DNA from: Halanaerobium kushneri
GTDB taxonomy: Bacteria; Bacillota; Halanaerobiia; Halanaerobiales; Halanaerobiaceae
Direction: 5' to 3'
Length of the DNA: 64,000 nucleotides
Assembly: GCF_900156285.1 (NCBI RefSeq)
Contig: NZ_FTNC01000007.1
Coordinates: forward strand, 90,710-154,709
Part shown: piece by piece, positions 29,465-38,256 of the stretch
Numbering within the stretch: the stretch's first letter is position 1
How the letters are laid out: every line of letters begins with the position of its first letter
The notes under the pieces: model-generated
The model's input: the letters and a program-made list of their open reading frames with translations, nothing else
What the model was told of the DNA's origin: nothing
Database searches by the model: none
Translations under genes and position numbers: made by a program

Positions 29465-30271
29465 ATGAGTGAAAAAAAATTGATTGCTTATGCAGTGTCA
29501 GATTCAACCGGTAAAACAGCCAAACATTTAATGGAGTCAGCAGTAGGACAATTTCCTGACTCTGATGTAAAAATCAGGTCATTTTCTTTTGTGCGTTCTC
29601 TGGAAAGAATTGACGAGATTATAGAAAAGGCGAAAGCAGATAATGCAATTATTGCCTATACTTTTGTTAAAACAGAGATGAGAAAACATTTAAATATGCT
29701 GGCAGAAAAAAATAATCTGGAATATATTGATATGATGGACCAGCCTCTAAATATGGTAGCGGGAAGACTGGGGGTTGAGCCAAGAGAGGAATTTGCGCTT
29801 AAATATAAATTGGATGAAGAATATTTTAAAAGAATTGAAGCAATGGAGTTTACTCTCCGATTCGATGATTTAAATGAGTCCAAAGGGATTGCAGAAGCTG
29901 ATATTGTTTTAGTAGGAGTATCCAGAACCTCTAAAACACCTCTTTCTGTTCATCTTTCATATTTAGGTTATAAAACTGCCAATGTGCCGCTGGTACCTGA
30001 GGTAGATGTCCACCCCTCTGTTTTAGAAAATAAAGATAACAAGGTAGTTGGACTGACTATAGATCCTGAATTATTAAATGATATCAGGATAGAAAGATTA
30101 AAAAAGATGGGACTTGGTGATGATGCAACCTATGCAGCTAAAGAAAGAATAAATCAGGAATTCGAATATGCTGATTCTATTATGGAAGAAATAGGCTGTC
30201 CCATAATTGATGTTACGGATAAAACGATAGAAGAAACTGCTGTTGAGGTTCTTTCATATTTTAATGATTAG
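29465..30271 (+). CDS. yqfL: PPDK/PEP synthase regulatory protein (DUF299 bifunctional kinase-phosphorylase)
   Basis: Regulatory enzyme that inactivates pyruvate phosphate dikinase (or PEP synthetase) by ADP-dependent threonine phosphorylation and reactivates it by Pi-dependent dephosphorylation. Motifs are the N-terminal AVSDSTGKTAKHLMESA and the P-loop GVSRTSKTPLSVHLSYLGYK, followed by VPEVDVHPSVLE. The 268-residue length is typical. It lies between glyS and dgt; in Bacillus yqfL also follows glyS, with ccpN between them. The target enzyme is not encoded in this window. Confidence 0.93.
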   Translation: MSEKKLIAYAVSDSTGKTAKHLMESAVGQFPDSDVKIRSFSFVRSLERIDEIIEKAKADNAIIAYTFVKTEMRKHLNMLAEKNNLEYIDMMDQPLNMVAGRLGVEPREEFALKYKLDEEYFKRIEAMEFTLRFDDLNESKGIAEADIVLVGVSRTSKTPLSVHLSYLGYKTANVPLVPEVDVHPSVLENKDNKVVGLTIDPELLNDIRIERLKKMGLGDDATYAAKERINQEFEYADSIMEEIGCPIIDVTDKTIEETAVEVLSYFND

Positions 30272-30282
30272 GAGCTGATACT

Positions 30283-31296
30283 ATGTTTTCCAGAGTTGAA
30301 CAGCTGGCATGGGAAAGAGAAAAACTTTCGGATTTTGCCTGTTTGAGTTCCGAGAGTAGAGGACGAATAAAACCAGAATCTGATTCTGATATTCGCACGA
30401 TATTTCAGCATGATCGTGATAGAATTATTCATTCTAAAGCCTTTAGAAGACTTAAACATAAAACACAGGTTTTTATTGCTCCCGAAGGAGATCACTATCG
30501 AACTCGACTTACTCACACTCTGGAAGTGTCTCAGATTGCTCGTACGATAGCAAGAGCTCTTAAATTAAATGAAGATTTAGTAGAAGCAATTGCTCTGGGA
30601 CATGACCTGGGGCATACTCCATTTGGCCATGCTGGTGAAGCAGCTCTTTCGGAAATCACTGGAGCAGACTTTAAACATAACCTTCAAAGTTTAAGAGTTG
30701 TGGATCTGATAGAAAAAAGAAGTAGTGGCAGCAGGGGACTTAACTTAAGTGTTGAGGTTAGAGATGGTATTTTAAATCATACAGGTGCTAATAAACCTTT
30801 AACTCTTGAGGGAGAGATTGTCAGAATTGCTGATCGAGTTGCCTATATTAATCATGACATTGATGATGCTTTAAGAGCGGGTATTATTGCTGATTCTGAT
30901 TTACCCGCTAAGGCAATTTCTATTCTGGGCAATACTCATTCTGAGAGAATCGATGTAATGGTGAGAGATTTAATAAATTCCAGCTGGCAGCATGGCGAAA
31001 TAAGACGTTCAGCTGAAGTTAAAGCTGCGACCAAAGAATTAAGAAGTTTTCTTTTTGAAAATGTTTATATTGGTTCTGAAGGTAAAAGTGAAGAGGGTAA
31101 AGCAAAAAGACTTTTAAAATTACTTTATGAATTTTTTATGGAGAATATTGATTATATTCCTGATGAATATTTAGAGTTTGAAAAGAATTACAAACAGGCA
31201 GTAATTGACTATATTGCGGGCATGACAGATCGTTATGCTATTAATCTGGGTAGAAAATATTTTATTCCTACTCCGTGGTTCGACAAAAATCGATAA
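30283..31296 (+). CDS. dgt: Deoxyguanosinetriphosphate triphosphohydrolase-like protein
   Basis: HD-domain dNTP triphosphohydrolase that removes triphosphate from dGTP or other dNTPs. The metal site is built from HTLEVSQIARTIARAL and LGHDLGHTPFGHAGE, with NHTGANKP and ADRVAYINHDIDDALRAG further on. The N-terminal RDRIIHSKAFRRLKHKTQVF is also conserved. At 337 residues it belongs to the short type-2 subfamily. It lies before dnaG as in several clostridia. Confidence 0.93.
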   Translation: MFSRVEQLAWEREKLSDFACLSSESRGRIKPESDSDIRTIFQHDRDRIIHSKAFRRLKHKTQVFIAPEGDHYRTRLTHTLEVSQIARTIARALKLNEDLVEAIALGHDLGHTPFGHAGEAALSEITGADFKHNLQSLRVVDLIEKRSSGSRGLNLSVEVRDGILNHTGANKPLTLEGEIVRIADRVAYINHDIDDALRAGIIADSDLPAKAISILGNTHSERIDVMVRDLINSSWQHGEIRRSAEVKAATKELRSFLFENVYIGSEGKSEEGKAKRLLKLLYEFFMENIDYIPDEYLEFEKNYKQAVIDYIAGMTDRYAINLGRKYFIPTPWFDKNR

Positions 31297-31412
31297 ACTT
31301 TTAGTTATTAATATAAATAAATGCAGGATTAATAATCTTTTTAGAGAAATATTATTACAGCGGTAAAATACTTTTTTAACTTGAAATAATAATTAAGGTC
31401 AGGGTGGATAAA

Positions 31413-33212
31413 TTGACCAGATATTCCGATGAATTTATTAATGAATTAAAAGAAAGTGTTAATTTAGTAGATTTGGTTTCTGATTATCTTGAATTAAAAA
31501 AATCAGGAAATAGATATAAGGGTCTATGCCCTTTTCACAGTGAAAAAACCCCATCATTTTTTGTTAATCCTGATAATAATTTTTACCACTGTTTTGGCTG
31601 TGGAGCTGGTGGAGATGCAATAAATTTTGTGATGGAAATTGAAAATCTTACCTTTGTTGAATCAGTGAAAATGCTCACTGAGAGGACTGGAATGGAACTT
31701 CCTGATCTCAGCAACCAGCAGCGACAGCGTTATAAAGAACGTGAACAGTTATTTTCTTTAAATAAATTAGCAGCCAGGTTTTATAATTATTTATTGACTG
31801 AAACTGAGATGGGAAGGGATGCCCTGAATTATCTAAAGGAAAGAGGTTTTGGAGAGTCAGAAATTGAAGAATTTAAGCTTGGTTATGCAGCTGATGAATG
31901 GCAGCTTTTATTAAATTTTTTACAAAAAAAGGGGTTCGGTATTAATTTAATTAATAAAGCTGGTTTGATCAGTGAAGGGAAAAATAATTCTTATTATGAT
32001 AAGTTTAGAAACCGAGTTATGTTTCCTATATTTAATAATCGAGGGGAAGTAATTGCATTTGGAGGTAGGATTTTGGAGACTGAGGATGGTTATGGTCCTA
32101 AATATCTTAATTCTCCCGAAACTCAAATTTTTAGTAAAAAGAAAAATTTATATGGTTTACATCTTGCTAAAGAAACTATTCGTAAAAAAAATAGCTGTAT
32201 TATTATGGAAGGTTATACTGATGTCATTCAGGCTCATAAAAATGGATTTAATAATTCTATCGCTTCTCTAGGCACAGCTTTTACTGAAGAGCAGGCAAAA
32301 TTAATCCATAGATATGCCGAAAACGCTTATATAGCTTATGATGCAGATACAGCCGGTAATAAAGCAACTTTAAGAGGGCTTGATATATTGAGTGGAACAG
32401 GAATCAATGTCAAAGTTATTCAGTTAGCCGAAGGTAGTGATCCAGACCAACTATTAAAAAATGAAGGCAAAGAAAGCTTTGATAAATTAATAGAAGAAGC
32501 TGTAAATTTAATTGATTTTAAAATTAATATGATTGTTAAGAATAAAAATCTTAATGATCCAGGAGTGCGAAAAAAAGTTTTGAAGTCAATTGTTAAACTT
32601 TTGAGTGAGGTTAGTGATAATCTGGAAAGAGAAATTTATATTGAAAGGGCTGCTGCTAAAACAGATTTCAAGGCAGAAGTGCTGGCCGATGAAGTGGAAA
32701 AAGAATTTCAGAGAAATAAAAGCAGGAATTATCAAAGAAATAGAGAAAAACAAAATAAGCAAACAGAAAAATCATTTGACTTATACTCACAATTATCGTA
32801 TTATCAAAAAGTTGAGGAAGAAATTCTGGCTCATTTTATTAGTAATCCTGGTTTAAGAGAACAGATTACAGCCAGACTTTCTAAAAATGATTTTAATGGT
32901 AGAACTTCTCAACTTGCGGAACGTTTATTTAGGGGTAGTGTGATCAGCAATTCAGTTAAAATTGATAAAATAAAAAATGAGTTAGGAGATGAACTTTTAT
33001 CTTACTGGTCAGAAATTCTGGTTAAACAGGATAATTCTTTAACTAAAGAACACATTTTAGAACTGGCTGAATATTTAAGTTCTAAAAGAATAGCCAGCAA
33101 CAAAAAAAAGCTGTGCAATTTACTCAGTAGAAGAGAACTAAGTTTAAATAAATTAAATCGCATTTTATTAACATTTTATAGTTTGAATTATAATATTGAA
33201 AGGAGGGACTAA
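31413..33212 (+). CDS. dnaG: DNA primase
   Basis: Makes RNA primers at the replication fork. The N-terminal CHC2 zinc-binding domain has [13 protein letters not shown] and [10 protein letters not shown]; the catalytic TOPRIM core includes [17 protein letters not shown] and [11 protein letters not shown]. The C-terminal domain contacts the DnaB-type helicase. About 599 residues, standard. Start codons TTG 31413 (after AGGGTGG, preferred) and GTG 31404 are both possible. rpoD starts within 2 bases of its end, giving the dnaG-rpoD macromolecular synthesis pair. Confidence 0.97.
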   Translation: MTRYSDEFINELKESVNLVDLVSDYLELKKSGNRYKGLCPFHSEKTPSFFVNPDNNFYHCFGCGAGGDAINFVMEIENLTFVESVKMLTERTGMELPDLSNQQRQRYKEREQLFSLNKLAARFYNYLLTETEMGRDALNYLKERGFGESEIEEFKLGYAADEWQLLLNFLQKKGFGINLINKAGLISEGKNNSYYDKFRNRVMFPIFNNRGEVIAFGGRILETEDGYGPKYLNSPETQIFSKKKNLYGLHLAKETIRKKNSCIIMEGYTDVIQAHKNGFNNSIASLGTAFTEEQAKLIHRYAENAYIAYDADTAGNKATLRGLDILSGTGINVKVIQLAEGSDPDQLLKNEGKESFDKLIEEAVNLIDFKINMIVKNKNLNDPGVRKKVLKSIVKLLSEVSDNLEREIYIERAAAKTDFKAEVLADEVEKEFQRNKSRNYQRNREKQNKQTEKSFDLYSQLSYYQKVEEEILAHFISNPGLREQITARLSKNDFNGRTSQLAERLFRGSVISNSVKIDKIKNELGDELLSYWSEILVKQDNSLTKEHILELAEYLSSKRIASNKKKLCNLLSRRELSLNKLNRILLTFYSLNYNIERRD

Positions 33213-33213
33213 A

Positions 33214-34305
33214 GTGGCTGAAAAAGATATGAGTCCTGCCAAAATAGATGAAGTTAAGAATCTTGTCAATCGTGGAAAAAAAGAAGGGGAATTAACTTAT
33301 GAAGAAATTATGGATGCCCTGGAGGATATTGATTTAGATTCTGAAGATATAGAGAAAATCTATGATATATTCAGTGAAATGAATATTGAAATAGTTAATT
33401 CTAAATTAGAAGATGAAGAGGATGAAGATGACGAAGATGAAAATAGTGGTCTTGATCTGAGTGTTCCTAAGGGTGTTGGTATAGATGATCCTGTTCGAAT
33501 GTATTTAAAAGAGATTGGTAAAGTGGATCTTTTAACAGCAGATGAAGAGGTGGAACTTGCCAAAAGAATGGAACAGGGGGATGAATGGGCTAAACAGCAA
33601 CTTGTTGAAGCAAATTTGAGGCTTGTGGTGAGTATTGCCAAAAAATATGTTGGTCGCGGAATGCTTTTTCTTGATTTAATTCAAGAAGGTAATATGGGAC
33701 TAATGAAAGCAGTAGAAAAATTTGATTATACCAAAGGTTATAAGTTTAGTACCTATGCTACCTGGTGGATCAGACAAGCTATTACTCGTTCTATAGCTGA
33801 TCAGGCCAGAACAATTAGAGTTCCAGTCCATATGGTTGAAACTATTAATAAACTGATCAGAGTTTCAAGACAGCTTCTACAGGAAAAGGGAAGAGAACCC
33901 AAGGCGGAAGAAATTGGTGAAGAGATGGATATCTCCGCTGAAAAGGTAAGAGAAATTATGAAAATTGCACAGGAACCTGTTTCGCTTGAGACTCCCATCG
34001 GAGAGGAAGAAGACAGTCACCTTGGTGATTTTATTGAAGATGAGGATTCTCCTGCTCCTGCATCAGCGGCATCATATATATTGCTTAAAGAACAGTTAGA
34101 TGGAGTTTTGGATACTCTTACTGATAGAGAAAAGAGAGTACTTGAACTTAGATTTGGAATTGAAGATGGTCGACCAAGAACTCTGGAAGAAGTGGGAAAA
34201 GAATTTGGAGTTACCAGGGAAAGAATTCGACAGATTGAAGCTAAAGCACTGCGGAAATTAAGACATCCCAGCCGCAGTAAAAAGTTGAAGGATTACCTGG
34301 AATAA
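33214..34305 (+). CDS. rpoD: RNA polymerase primary sigma factor (sigma-A)
   Basis: Housekeeping sigma factor. A sigma 1.1 region (about 10-60) with an acidic Glu/Asp cluster after it (about 65-80) precedes [11 protein letters not shown] (region 1.2), [20 protein letters not shown] (2.1-2.2), [17 protein letters not shown] (2.3-2.4), the region 3 helices, and the 4.2 helix-turn-helix [22 protein letters not shown] at 33214 is the start because AAAGGAGGGA lies just upstream. The 363-residue length and intact 2.4 and 4.2 regions agree with the TTGACA/TATAAT promoters seen throughout the window. Confidence 0.98.
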   Translation: MAEKDMSPAKIDEVKNLVNRGKKEGELTYEEIMDALEDIDLDSEDIEKIYDIFSEMNIEIVNSKLEDEEDEDDEDENSGLDLSVPKGVGIDDPVRMYLKEIGKVDLLTADEEVELAKRMEQGDEWAKQQLVEANLRLVVSIAKKYVGRGMLFLDLIQEGNMGLMKAVEKFDYTKGYKFSTYATWWIRQAITRSIADQARTIRVPVHMVETINKLIRVSRQLLQEKGREPKAEEIGEEMDISAEKVREIMKIAQEPVSLETPIGEEEDSHLGDFIEDEDSPAPASAASYILLKEQLDGVLDTLTDREKRVLELRFGIEDGRPRTLEEVGKEFGVTRERIRQIEAKALRKLRHPSRSKKLKDYLE

Positions 34306-34390
34306 AGAGTATGAATGGGGAATTGGAAGTATTTATGAGATATTACAATATTATCATTAATATTTCGGAGATTAATTGCAAATTTACTCT

Positions 34391-34419
34391 TGACCTGGAC
34401 TGATTTCTATCATATAATT
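34391..34419 (+). promoter_or_regulatory. sigma-A promoter of the tRNA gene
   Basis: TTGACC (34391-34396) and TATAAT (34414-34419) with a 17-base spacer, 39 bases before the mature tRNA. Confidence 0.75.
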
Positions 34420-34458
34420 ATTCTTGTCGTCACAAATAATAGATTTGTTTTTTGCAGC

Positions 34459-34535
34459 GGGCCCATAGCTCAGCTGGTCAGAGCAACCGGCTCATAACCG
34501 GTTGGTCCCAGGTTCGAATCCTGGTGGGCCCACCA
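34459..34535 (+). tRNA. tRNA with CAU anticodon (elongator Met, or Ile2)
   Basis: A complete 77-nt cloverleaf with encoded CCA. The acceptor stem GGGCCCA (34459-34465) pairs with TGGGCCC (34525-34531); the anticodon stem ACCGG/CCGGT encloses loop CTCATAA with CAT at 34493-34495; the T arm has GGTTCGAATCC. It is not initiator tRNA, because the first acceptor pair is G-C rather than a mismatch and the anticodon stem lacks the three consecutive G-C pairs in initiator arrangement. A CAU anticodon is used by elongator tRNA-Met and, after lysidine modification by TilS, by tRNA-Ile2; the sequence alone does not decide, though the anticodon arm resembles the Ile2 type. Confidence 0.95.
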
Positions 34536-34547
34536 AGGAATATTAAC

Positions 34548-34579
34548 ACCCTGTTCTTTAATTAGAGCAGGGTTTTTTT
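34548..34579 (+). terminator. Terminator of the tRNA gene
   Basis: A 10-bp stem with one wobble (34548-34557 with 34564-34573) followed by seven T, 12 bases after the CCA end. Confidence 0.88.
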
Positions 34580-34651
34580 GCTTTTAAATAATCCGCTAAG
34601 ATTAATAAATAATAAGTATGCTAATGAGTATCTATTTGAGGAGGTTAAGTT

Positions 34652-35767
34652 ATGGCAAAAGTAGCAGAAGTTGTTCAGTTGGTGGGAGAACTTGCTCCCG
34701 GTAGATTGGCAGAAGACTGGGATAATGTAGGTCTGCAGGTTGGAGATCTAAACCAGGAAGTAGAAAATGTACTGCTGGCACTTGATTTTAATAATGAAAT
34801 TTTCACTGAAGCTTTAGATAAAAATTGTCAGTTAATTATTACTCATCATCCTTTTATTTTTAACGGGATCAAATCTGTGGATGCCCAGAGTGAAAGTGGC
34901 AAATTAATTTATGGACTGATTAAAAATGATATTTCCTTATTTTCTGCCCATACAAATTTGGATATTGCTGAAGGTGGTTTAAATGATTATCTGATTAGAA
35001 AATTAGATGTGGAGAATATTTCTGTTTTAAAAACAACCAGCAGCCTTAACTATTATAAGCTGGTTACTTTTATTCCTGAAGGCAGCTTTAAAAATGTACG
35101 AGATGCACTTTATGCTGAGGGGGCCGGTAAATATAAAAATTACAGTCACAGTGGTTTTTACCAGCAGGGAAATGGTAATTTTAGACCTTTAGAAAATTCT
35201 GATCCTTATTTGGGGCAGAAAGACTCGCTTAATCAGGTAAATGAATATAGATTTGAAACTATAGTAGCACCTGAAAATTTAGATAAGGTCGTTAAAACTT
35301 TGCTAAGAGAGCATCCTTATGAGGAACCTGCCTGGGATTTATATCAGATGGAGAATTTAAAAAATGAAAAGGGTATTGGCAGAATTGCTGATTTAAAAGA
35401 AGAAATTGAGCTCCAAACTTTAATAGAAAAGATCAAAGAGGTTTACAGCATAGATCAGCTTAAAGTTGTAGAGCAGAAAAATAAAATAAAGAGAATAGCT
35501 CTCTGCAGTGGAAGTGGGGCTGATTTTATCAAAGATGCCTATTATCAGGGGGCAGACCTTTATCTAACAGGAGATATTAAATTTCACGAAGCTCAGACAG
35601 CAGAAGAGTTGGGCTTATCTTTAATTGATTTTGGTCATTATGGCAGCGAAAAATTTGTTCGAGATTTATTAGCTGCCAGTTTAAAGACAAAAGCCTCAAC
35701 AAAATTAAATAAAGAGTTAAACTTTATAAAATCAGAGCTTAATACAAATCCCTGGACCTATAAATAA
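34652..35767 (+). CDS. Nif3-like dinuclear metal-binding protein (YqfO type)
   Basis: NIF3/GTP cyclohydrolase I type 2-like protein of uncertain activity. The first half holds the metal site (THHPFIFNGIKS; HTNLDIAEGGLN), the middle (about residues 130-235) is the PII-like insertion typical of the long Firmicutes form, and the second half has LYLTGDIKFHEAQTAEELG and DFGHYGSEKF. The 371-residue length matches Bacillus YqfO. In Bacillus trmK stands between sigA and yqfO; here its place is taken by the tRNA gene. Confidence 0.92.
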   Translation: MAKVAEVVQLVGELAPGRLAEDWDNVGLQVGDLNQEVENVLLALDFNNEIFTEALDKNCQLIITHHPFIFNGIKSVDAQSESGKLIYGLIKNDISLFSAHTNLDIAEGGLNDYLIRKLDVENISVLKTTSSLNYYKLVTFIPEGSFKNVRDALYAEGAGKYKNYSHSGFYQQGNGNFRPLENSDPYLGQKDSLNQVNEYRFETIVAPENLDKVVKTLLREHPYEEPAWDLYQMENLKNEKGIGRIADLKEEIELQTLIEKIKEVYSIDQLKVVEQKNKIKRIALCSGSGADFIKDAYYQGADLYLTGDIKFHEAQTAEELGLSLIDFGHYGSEKFVRDLLAASLKTKASTKLNKELNFIKSELNTNPWTYK

Positions 35768-35805
35768 GGTCTAATAAGTGGGTGTTTTTAACTTGAGTAG
35801 AATGC

Positions 35806-35834
35806 TTGACATATTATAAATCTGGTGGTATACT
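35806..35834 (+). promoter_or_regulatory. sigma-A promoter of rnpB
   Basis: TTGACA (35806-35811), a 17-base spacer and TATACT (35829-35834) lie 17 bases before the first paired base of RNase P RNA. It is one of the best consensus matches in the window, as expected for a stable RNA. Confidence 0.8.
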
Positions 35835-35851
35835 TTATATGGTAAAAAAAT

Positions 35852-36210
35852 AAGTTAACCGGATGATCGCATCTTTTATGATGAGGAAAGTCCGAGCTCC
35901 ACAGGATAGGATGCCGGGTAACACCCGGTGGAGGTAACTCCCAGGCTAGTGCCACAGAAATATACCGCTTTTTGATGAAAGGGTTTTCTTGAAATTCTTA
36001 TCATTGGAAGTAAGGGTGAAAAGGTAAGGTAAGAGCTTACCGGGTTTCAGGTAACTGGAATGCCAGGTAAACCCCATCTGGAGTAAGTCCAAATAGAGAG
36101 AATATAAAAGTGATCCGCTTTTCTCCGGGTAAGGACGCTTGAGGGTTCAGGCAACTGTGCTCCCAGATAGATGATCATCTAATACAGAACTCGGCTTATA
36201 GGTTAACTTA
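35852..36210 (+). ncRNA. rnpB: RNase P RNA, A-type
   Basis: Catalytic RNA that trims 5' ends of pre-tRNAs. The ends AAGTTAACC (35852-35860) and GGTTAACTT (36201-36209) form helix P1. The universally conserved GAGGAAAGTCCGAGCTC block lies near the 5' end, CCACAGAAATATACCGC in the middle, and ACAGAACTCGGCTTATAG at the 3' end (the two halves of P4). A GCCGGG/CCCGGT hairpin early in the molecule fits the ancestral A-type rather than the Bacillus B-type. A T-run follows at 36211-36217. Confidence 0.96.
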
Positions 36211-36217
36211 TTTTTTT
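36211..36217 (+). terminator. T-run at the 3' end of rnpB
   Basis: Seven T directly follow the P1 3' strand. Together with the terminal helices this could act as the rnpB terminator, but no separate hairpin is visible, so read-through into the next two genes is possible. Confidence 0.35.
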
Positions 36218-36265
36218 CTCTGTTATATTTTCAATTTTTATAAAAATCAAAAAAGGGGTGTTTGA

Positions 36266-36475
36266 ATGGAGAAAGCAGTAATTGATGTAATAGATTATAT
36301 TGATGCGGCAGTAAATAAAACAGAGCAATTTAATGATTATTCTCCTGAAATGAGTAACAAAGTTCTGGATAATAGAATTATGACACTCGAAGGTTACATA
36401 AGATATATTGAACGAGAAACGATGCCCAGATTAGAAGGTCTGGTAGAAAAGCTTGAGGAGGTAAATGATGGTTGA
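36266..36475 (+). CDS. Unknown small acidic protein (69 aa), first of an overlapping pair
   Basis: I do not recognise this protein. It is 69 residues, acidic and predicted all-helical, with no membrane segment, no cysteine and no metal motif. A good ribosome site (AAAGGGGTG) precedes the ATG. The C-terminal half (GYIRYIERETMPRLEGLVEKLEEV) looks amphipathic. No clear promoter of its own was found between rnpB and the start, so it may be read from rnpB read-through or a weak promoter. Its last bases overlap the next gene. Confidence 0.7.
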   Translation: MEKAVIDVIDYIDAAVNKTEQFNDYSPEMSNKVLDNRIMTLEGYIRYIERETMPRLEGLVEKLEEVNDG

Positions 36476-36677
36476 TCAGATATATTATAAAATTCAGTAT
36501 CCTCTTAAAAAAGCTATAGATTTAATGAAAGATTTGGATAGTCATGATCTAGATTCACTTGGTGAAGGTTTAAGTGATTATGACAGAGAAAAGATTGCTA
36601 GCTTTATAGAAGACTGGAATAATGGCGGTAGAGAAAAACTGACAGCATTAATCAGTGATTTGAGAGCCCAACAATAA
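36465..36677 (+). CDS. Unknown small acidic protein (about 70 aa), second of an overlapping pair
   Basis: Not recognised. It has 69 or 70 residues (ATG at 36465 or 36468, both close to GAGGAGG inside the preceding gene), is acidic and helical, with IASFIEDWNNGGREKL near the C-terminus. The 8-11 base overlap with the first gene implies coupled translation. The C-terminal halves of the two proteins share a faint pattern (I-x2-Y/F-I-E ... L-x2-L-I/V-x2-L), so they may be diverged duplicates. A strong terminator ends the unit. Confidence 0.7.
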   Translation: MMVDQIYYKIQYPLKKAIDLMKDLDSHDLDSLGEGLSDYDREKIASFIEDWNNGGREKLTALISDLRAQQ

Positions 36678-36690
36678 ATAATATTATTTT

Positions 36691-36720
36691 AAACCATAGC
36701 TGATTGGCTGTGGTTTTTTT
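36691..36720 (+). terminator. Intrinsic terminator after the small gene pair
   Basis: A 10-bp stem with one wobble (AAACCATAGC 36691-36700 with GCTGTGGTTT 36707-36716) followed by a run of seven T. Confidence 0.85.
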
Positions 36721-36839
36721 ATGTCAATAAAATATTACCTTAATTTATTAAAGGTGTCTGAGGGATATTTTGTTCTTTAAAAGACTATAAATATTATAAA
36801 AAGAATATTTATAGATAAAAAATACTTAAATACTCTAAT

Positions 36840-36869
36840 AATACCTATTTACTTTATTATAATACCTAT
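36840..36869. promoter_or_regulatory. Candidate XRE operator: two AATACCTAT direct repeats
   Basis: AATACCTAT occurs at 36840-36848 and again at 36861-36869, exactly 21 bases apart (two helical turns). The second copy overlaps a TATAAT (36858-36863) that could be the -10 box of the downstream regulator. No convincing -35 box was seen. The rest of the 247-base gap (36678-36924) is AT-rich with nothing else I can support. Confidence 0.35.
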
Positions 36870-36924
36870 ATCCTCTTCAAATTGAGCTCTCTTCGCTCTA
36901 AGATATATATTAGAGGTGAGCTGA

Positions 36925-37275
36925 ATGCAAAAAGAATTTATTGGTAGAAAAATTAAAGAATACCGGAAGATCAATGAGTTAACCCAGGAGGGTCTAGGTG
37001 AAAAGGCAGGACTTCATTATACATATATTGGTCAGGTAGAACGAGGAGAAAAGGAACCTTCCTTAAAATCACTGATAAATATTGCTGATGCTCTTGGGGT
37101 AGGTGTGGACAAATTACTGATTAATTATGATTTGAGTTCGGAGGCGAGTATTAAGATTTCTAATATAACTGATCTGCTTTTAAATAGAGACGAAAAAGAA
37201 CTAGAGATGATCTACACACTTTTAAAAGATCTGACACAGATTTTAGAGGAACATAATATTGAAAAACAATCATAA
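36925..37275 (+). CDS. XRE-family helix-turn-helix regulator
   Basis: Cro/CI-type DNA-binding protein, 116 residues. The HTH_3 domain covers about residues 8-65, with LTQEGLGEKAGLHYTYIGQ as the helix-turn-helix and EKEPSLKSLINIADALGVG as the third and fourth helices. A helical tail (about 75-112) may dimerise or sense a signal. The ATG follows AGAGGTGAG. Target genes are unknown; the direct repeats upstream suggest autoregulation, and the nearest genes are the small pair before it and yebC after it. Confidence 0.88.
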   Translation: MQKEFIGRKIKEYRKINELTQEGLGEKAGLHYTYIGQVERGEKEPSLKSLINIADALGVGVDKLLINYDLSSEASIKISNITDLLLNRDEKELEMIYTLLKDLTQILEEHNIEKQS

Positions 37276-37287
37276 TTATGGTACAAT
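37259..37287 (+). promoter_or_regulatory. Probable sigma-A promoter of yebC
   Basis: TTGAAA (37259-37264) and TACAAT (37282-37287) have a 17-base spacer and lie 52 bases before yebC. The -35 box lies inside the end of the XRE gene. Confidence 0.55.
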
Positions 37288-37338
37288 AAACTGCAAACTG
37301 ATTAATGAAGTGTAATTTGATTTAAGGAGGGTTATTAT

Positions 37339-38103
37339 ATGGCCGGACATTCTAAGTGGGCTAATATAAAGCATAAAAAGCAAAAAGAAGATAAGAGAAG
37401 AGGTAAGTTATTTTCAAAATTAAGTCGTAAAATAGCTGTAGCTGCAAGAGAAGGTGGCGGAGATCCTGAGATGAATTCGGATCTCAGAATGGCTATTCAG
37501 AAAGCTAAAGATAATAATATGCCTAATGATAATATTGAGAGGGCAATTAAGCGAGGTACAGGTAATTTAGAAGGAATGACCTATGAATCCTTTGTTTATG
37601 AGGGGTATGGACCTGGTGGAGTTGCATTATATCTTGATATTATGACTGATAATAGAAATAGAACTGCATCAGAAGTACGCCACATTTTAGATAAAAATGG
37701 GGGTAATCTTGGTTCTAATGGCTGTGTTGCCTGGATGTTCCAGCGTAAAGGCGAGCTTGTAATTGATCTCAACGAATTTGAAGTTGGGGAAGAAGATTTA
37801 TTATTAGAAGCATTAGAGGCAGGAGCAGAAGATTTAGATTATGGAGAAGAGGAAGCAATAATTTATACTGATCCGTCTAATTATGAATCAGCCAGAGAAT
37901 CTTTGGAGGAAGCAGGTTACGAATTTGAATCTGCTGATCTGGCAATGATTCCTGATAATAAAGTTACTTTAGATAAAAGTGATGCTAAAAAAATGCTGAG
38001 ATTAATGGATCAATTAGAAGATCATGATGATATTCAAGATGTTTATTCTAATTTTGAGATTCCTGAAGATGTTAGAGCTGAACTTGAAGCTGAAGAGAAT
38101 TAA
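37339..38103 (+). CDS. yebC: YebC/TACO1-family protein
   Basis: Conserved protein of the YebC/PmpR family, described both as a transcription regulator and, more recently, as a translation factor that relieves stalling; the paralog type here is not decided. It starts MAGHSKWANIKHKKQKEDKRRG, then FSKLSRKIAVAAREGGGDP and NNMPNDNIERAIKRGTG, all hallmark segments. The 254-residue length is typical. It stands upstream of ruvC as in many bacteria, separated by a terminator. Confidence 0.96.
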   Translation: MAGHSKWANIKHKKQKEDKRRGKLFSKLSRKIAVAAREGGGDPEMNSDLRMAIQKAKDNNMPNDNIERAIKRGTGNLEGMTYESFVYEGYGPGGVALYLDIMTDNRNRTASEVRHILDKNGGNLGSNGCVAWMFQRKGELVIDLNEFEVGEEDLLLEALEAGAEDLDYGEEEAIIYTDPSNYESARESLEEAGYEFESADLAMIPDNKVTLDKSDAKKMLRLMDQLEDHDDIQDVYSNFEIPEDVRAELEAEEN

Positions 38104-38160
38104 TTAAAATTTAATCTAATTTTAATTTAGATGTTTTAAAATAATTGTAGATTTTAATAA

Positions 38161-38191
38161 GGGCACTGTGCAGCAGTGTCTTTATTTTTTT
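38161..38191 (+). terminator. Intrinsic terminator after yebC
   Basis: GGCACTG (38162-38168) pairs with CAGTGTC (38174-38180) with one wobble, followed by a T-rich tract. Confidence 0.7.
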
Positions 38192-38213
38192 GTTTTAATA
38201 TTTTTACTCATTG

Positions 38214-38222
38214 TGATATAAT
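38214..38222 (+). promoter_or_regulatory. Possible extended -10 promoter of the ruvCAB operon
   Basis: TGA-TATAAT (TATAAT at 38217-38222) is an extended -10 element 35 bases before ruvC; the -35 region is poor. Confidence 0.4.
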
Positions 38223-38256
38223 TGTTTCAAACATTAGTTTGAGTGGGGTGTGATTT

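Noticed and set aside
34459..34535. Initiator tRNA-fMet
   Set aside because: The first acceptor pair is G-C and the anticodon stem is ACCGG/CCGGT, not the initiator pattern.
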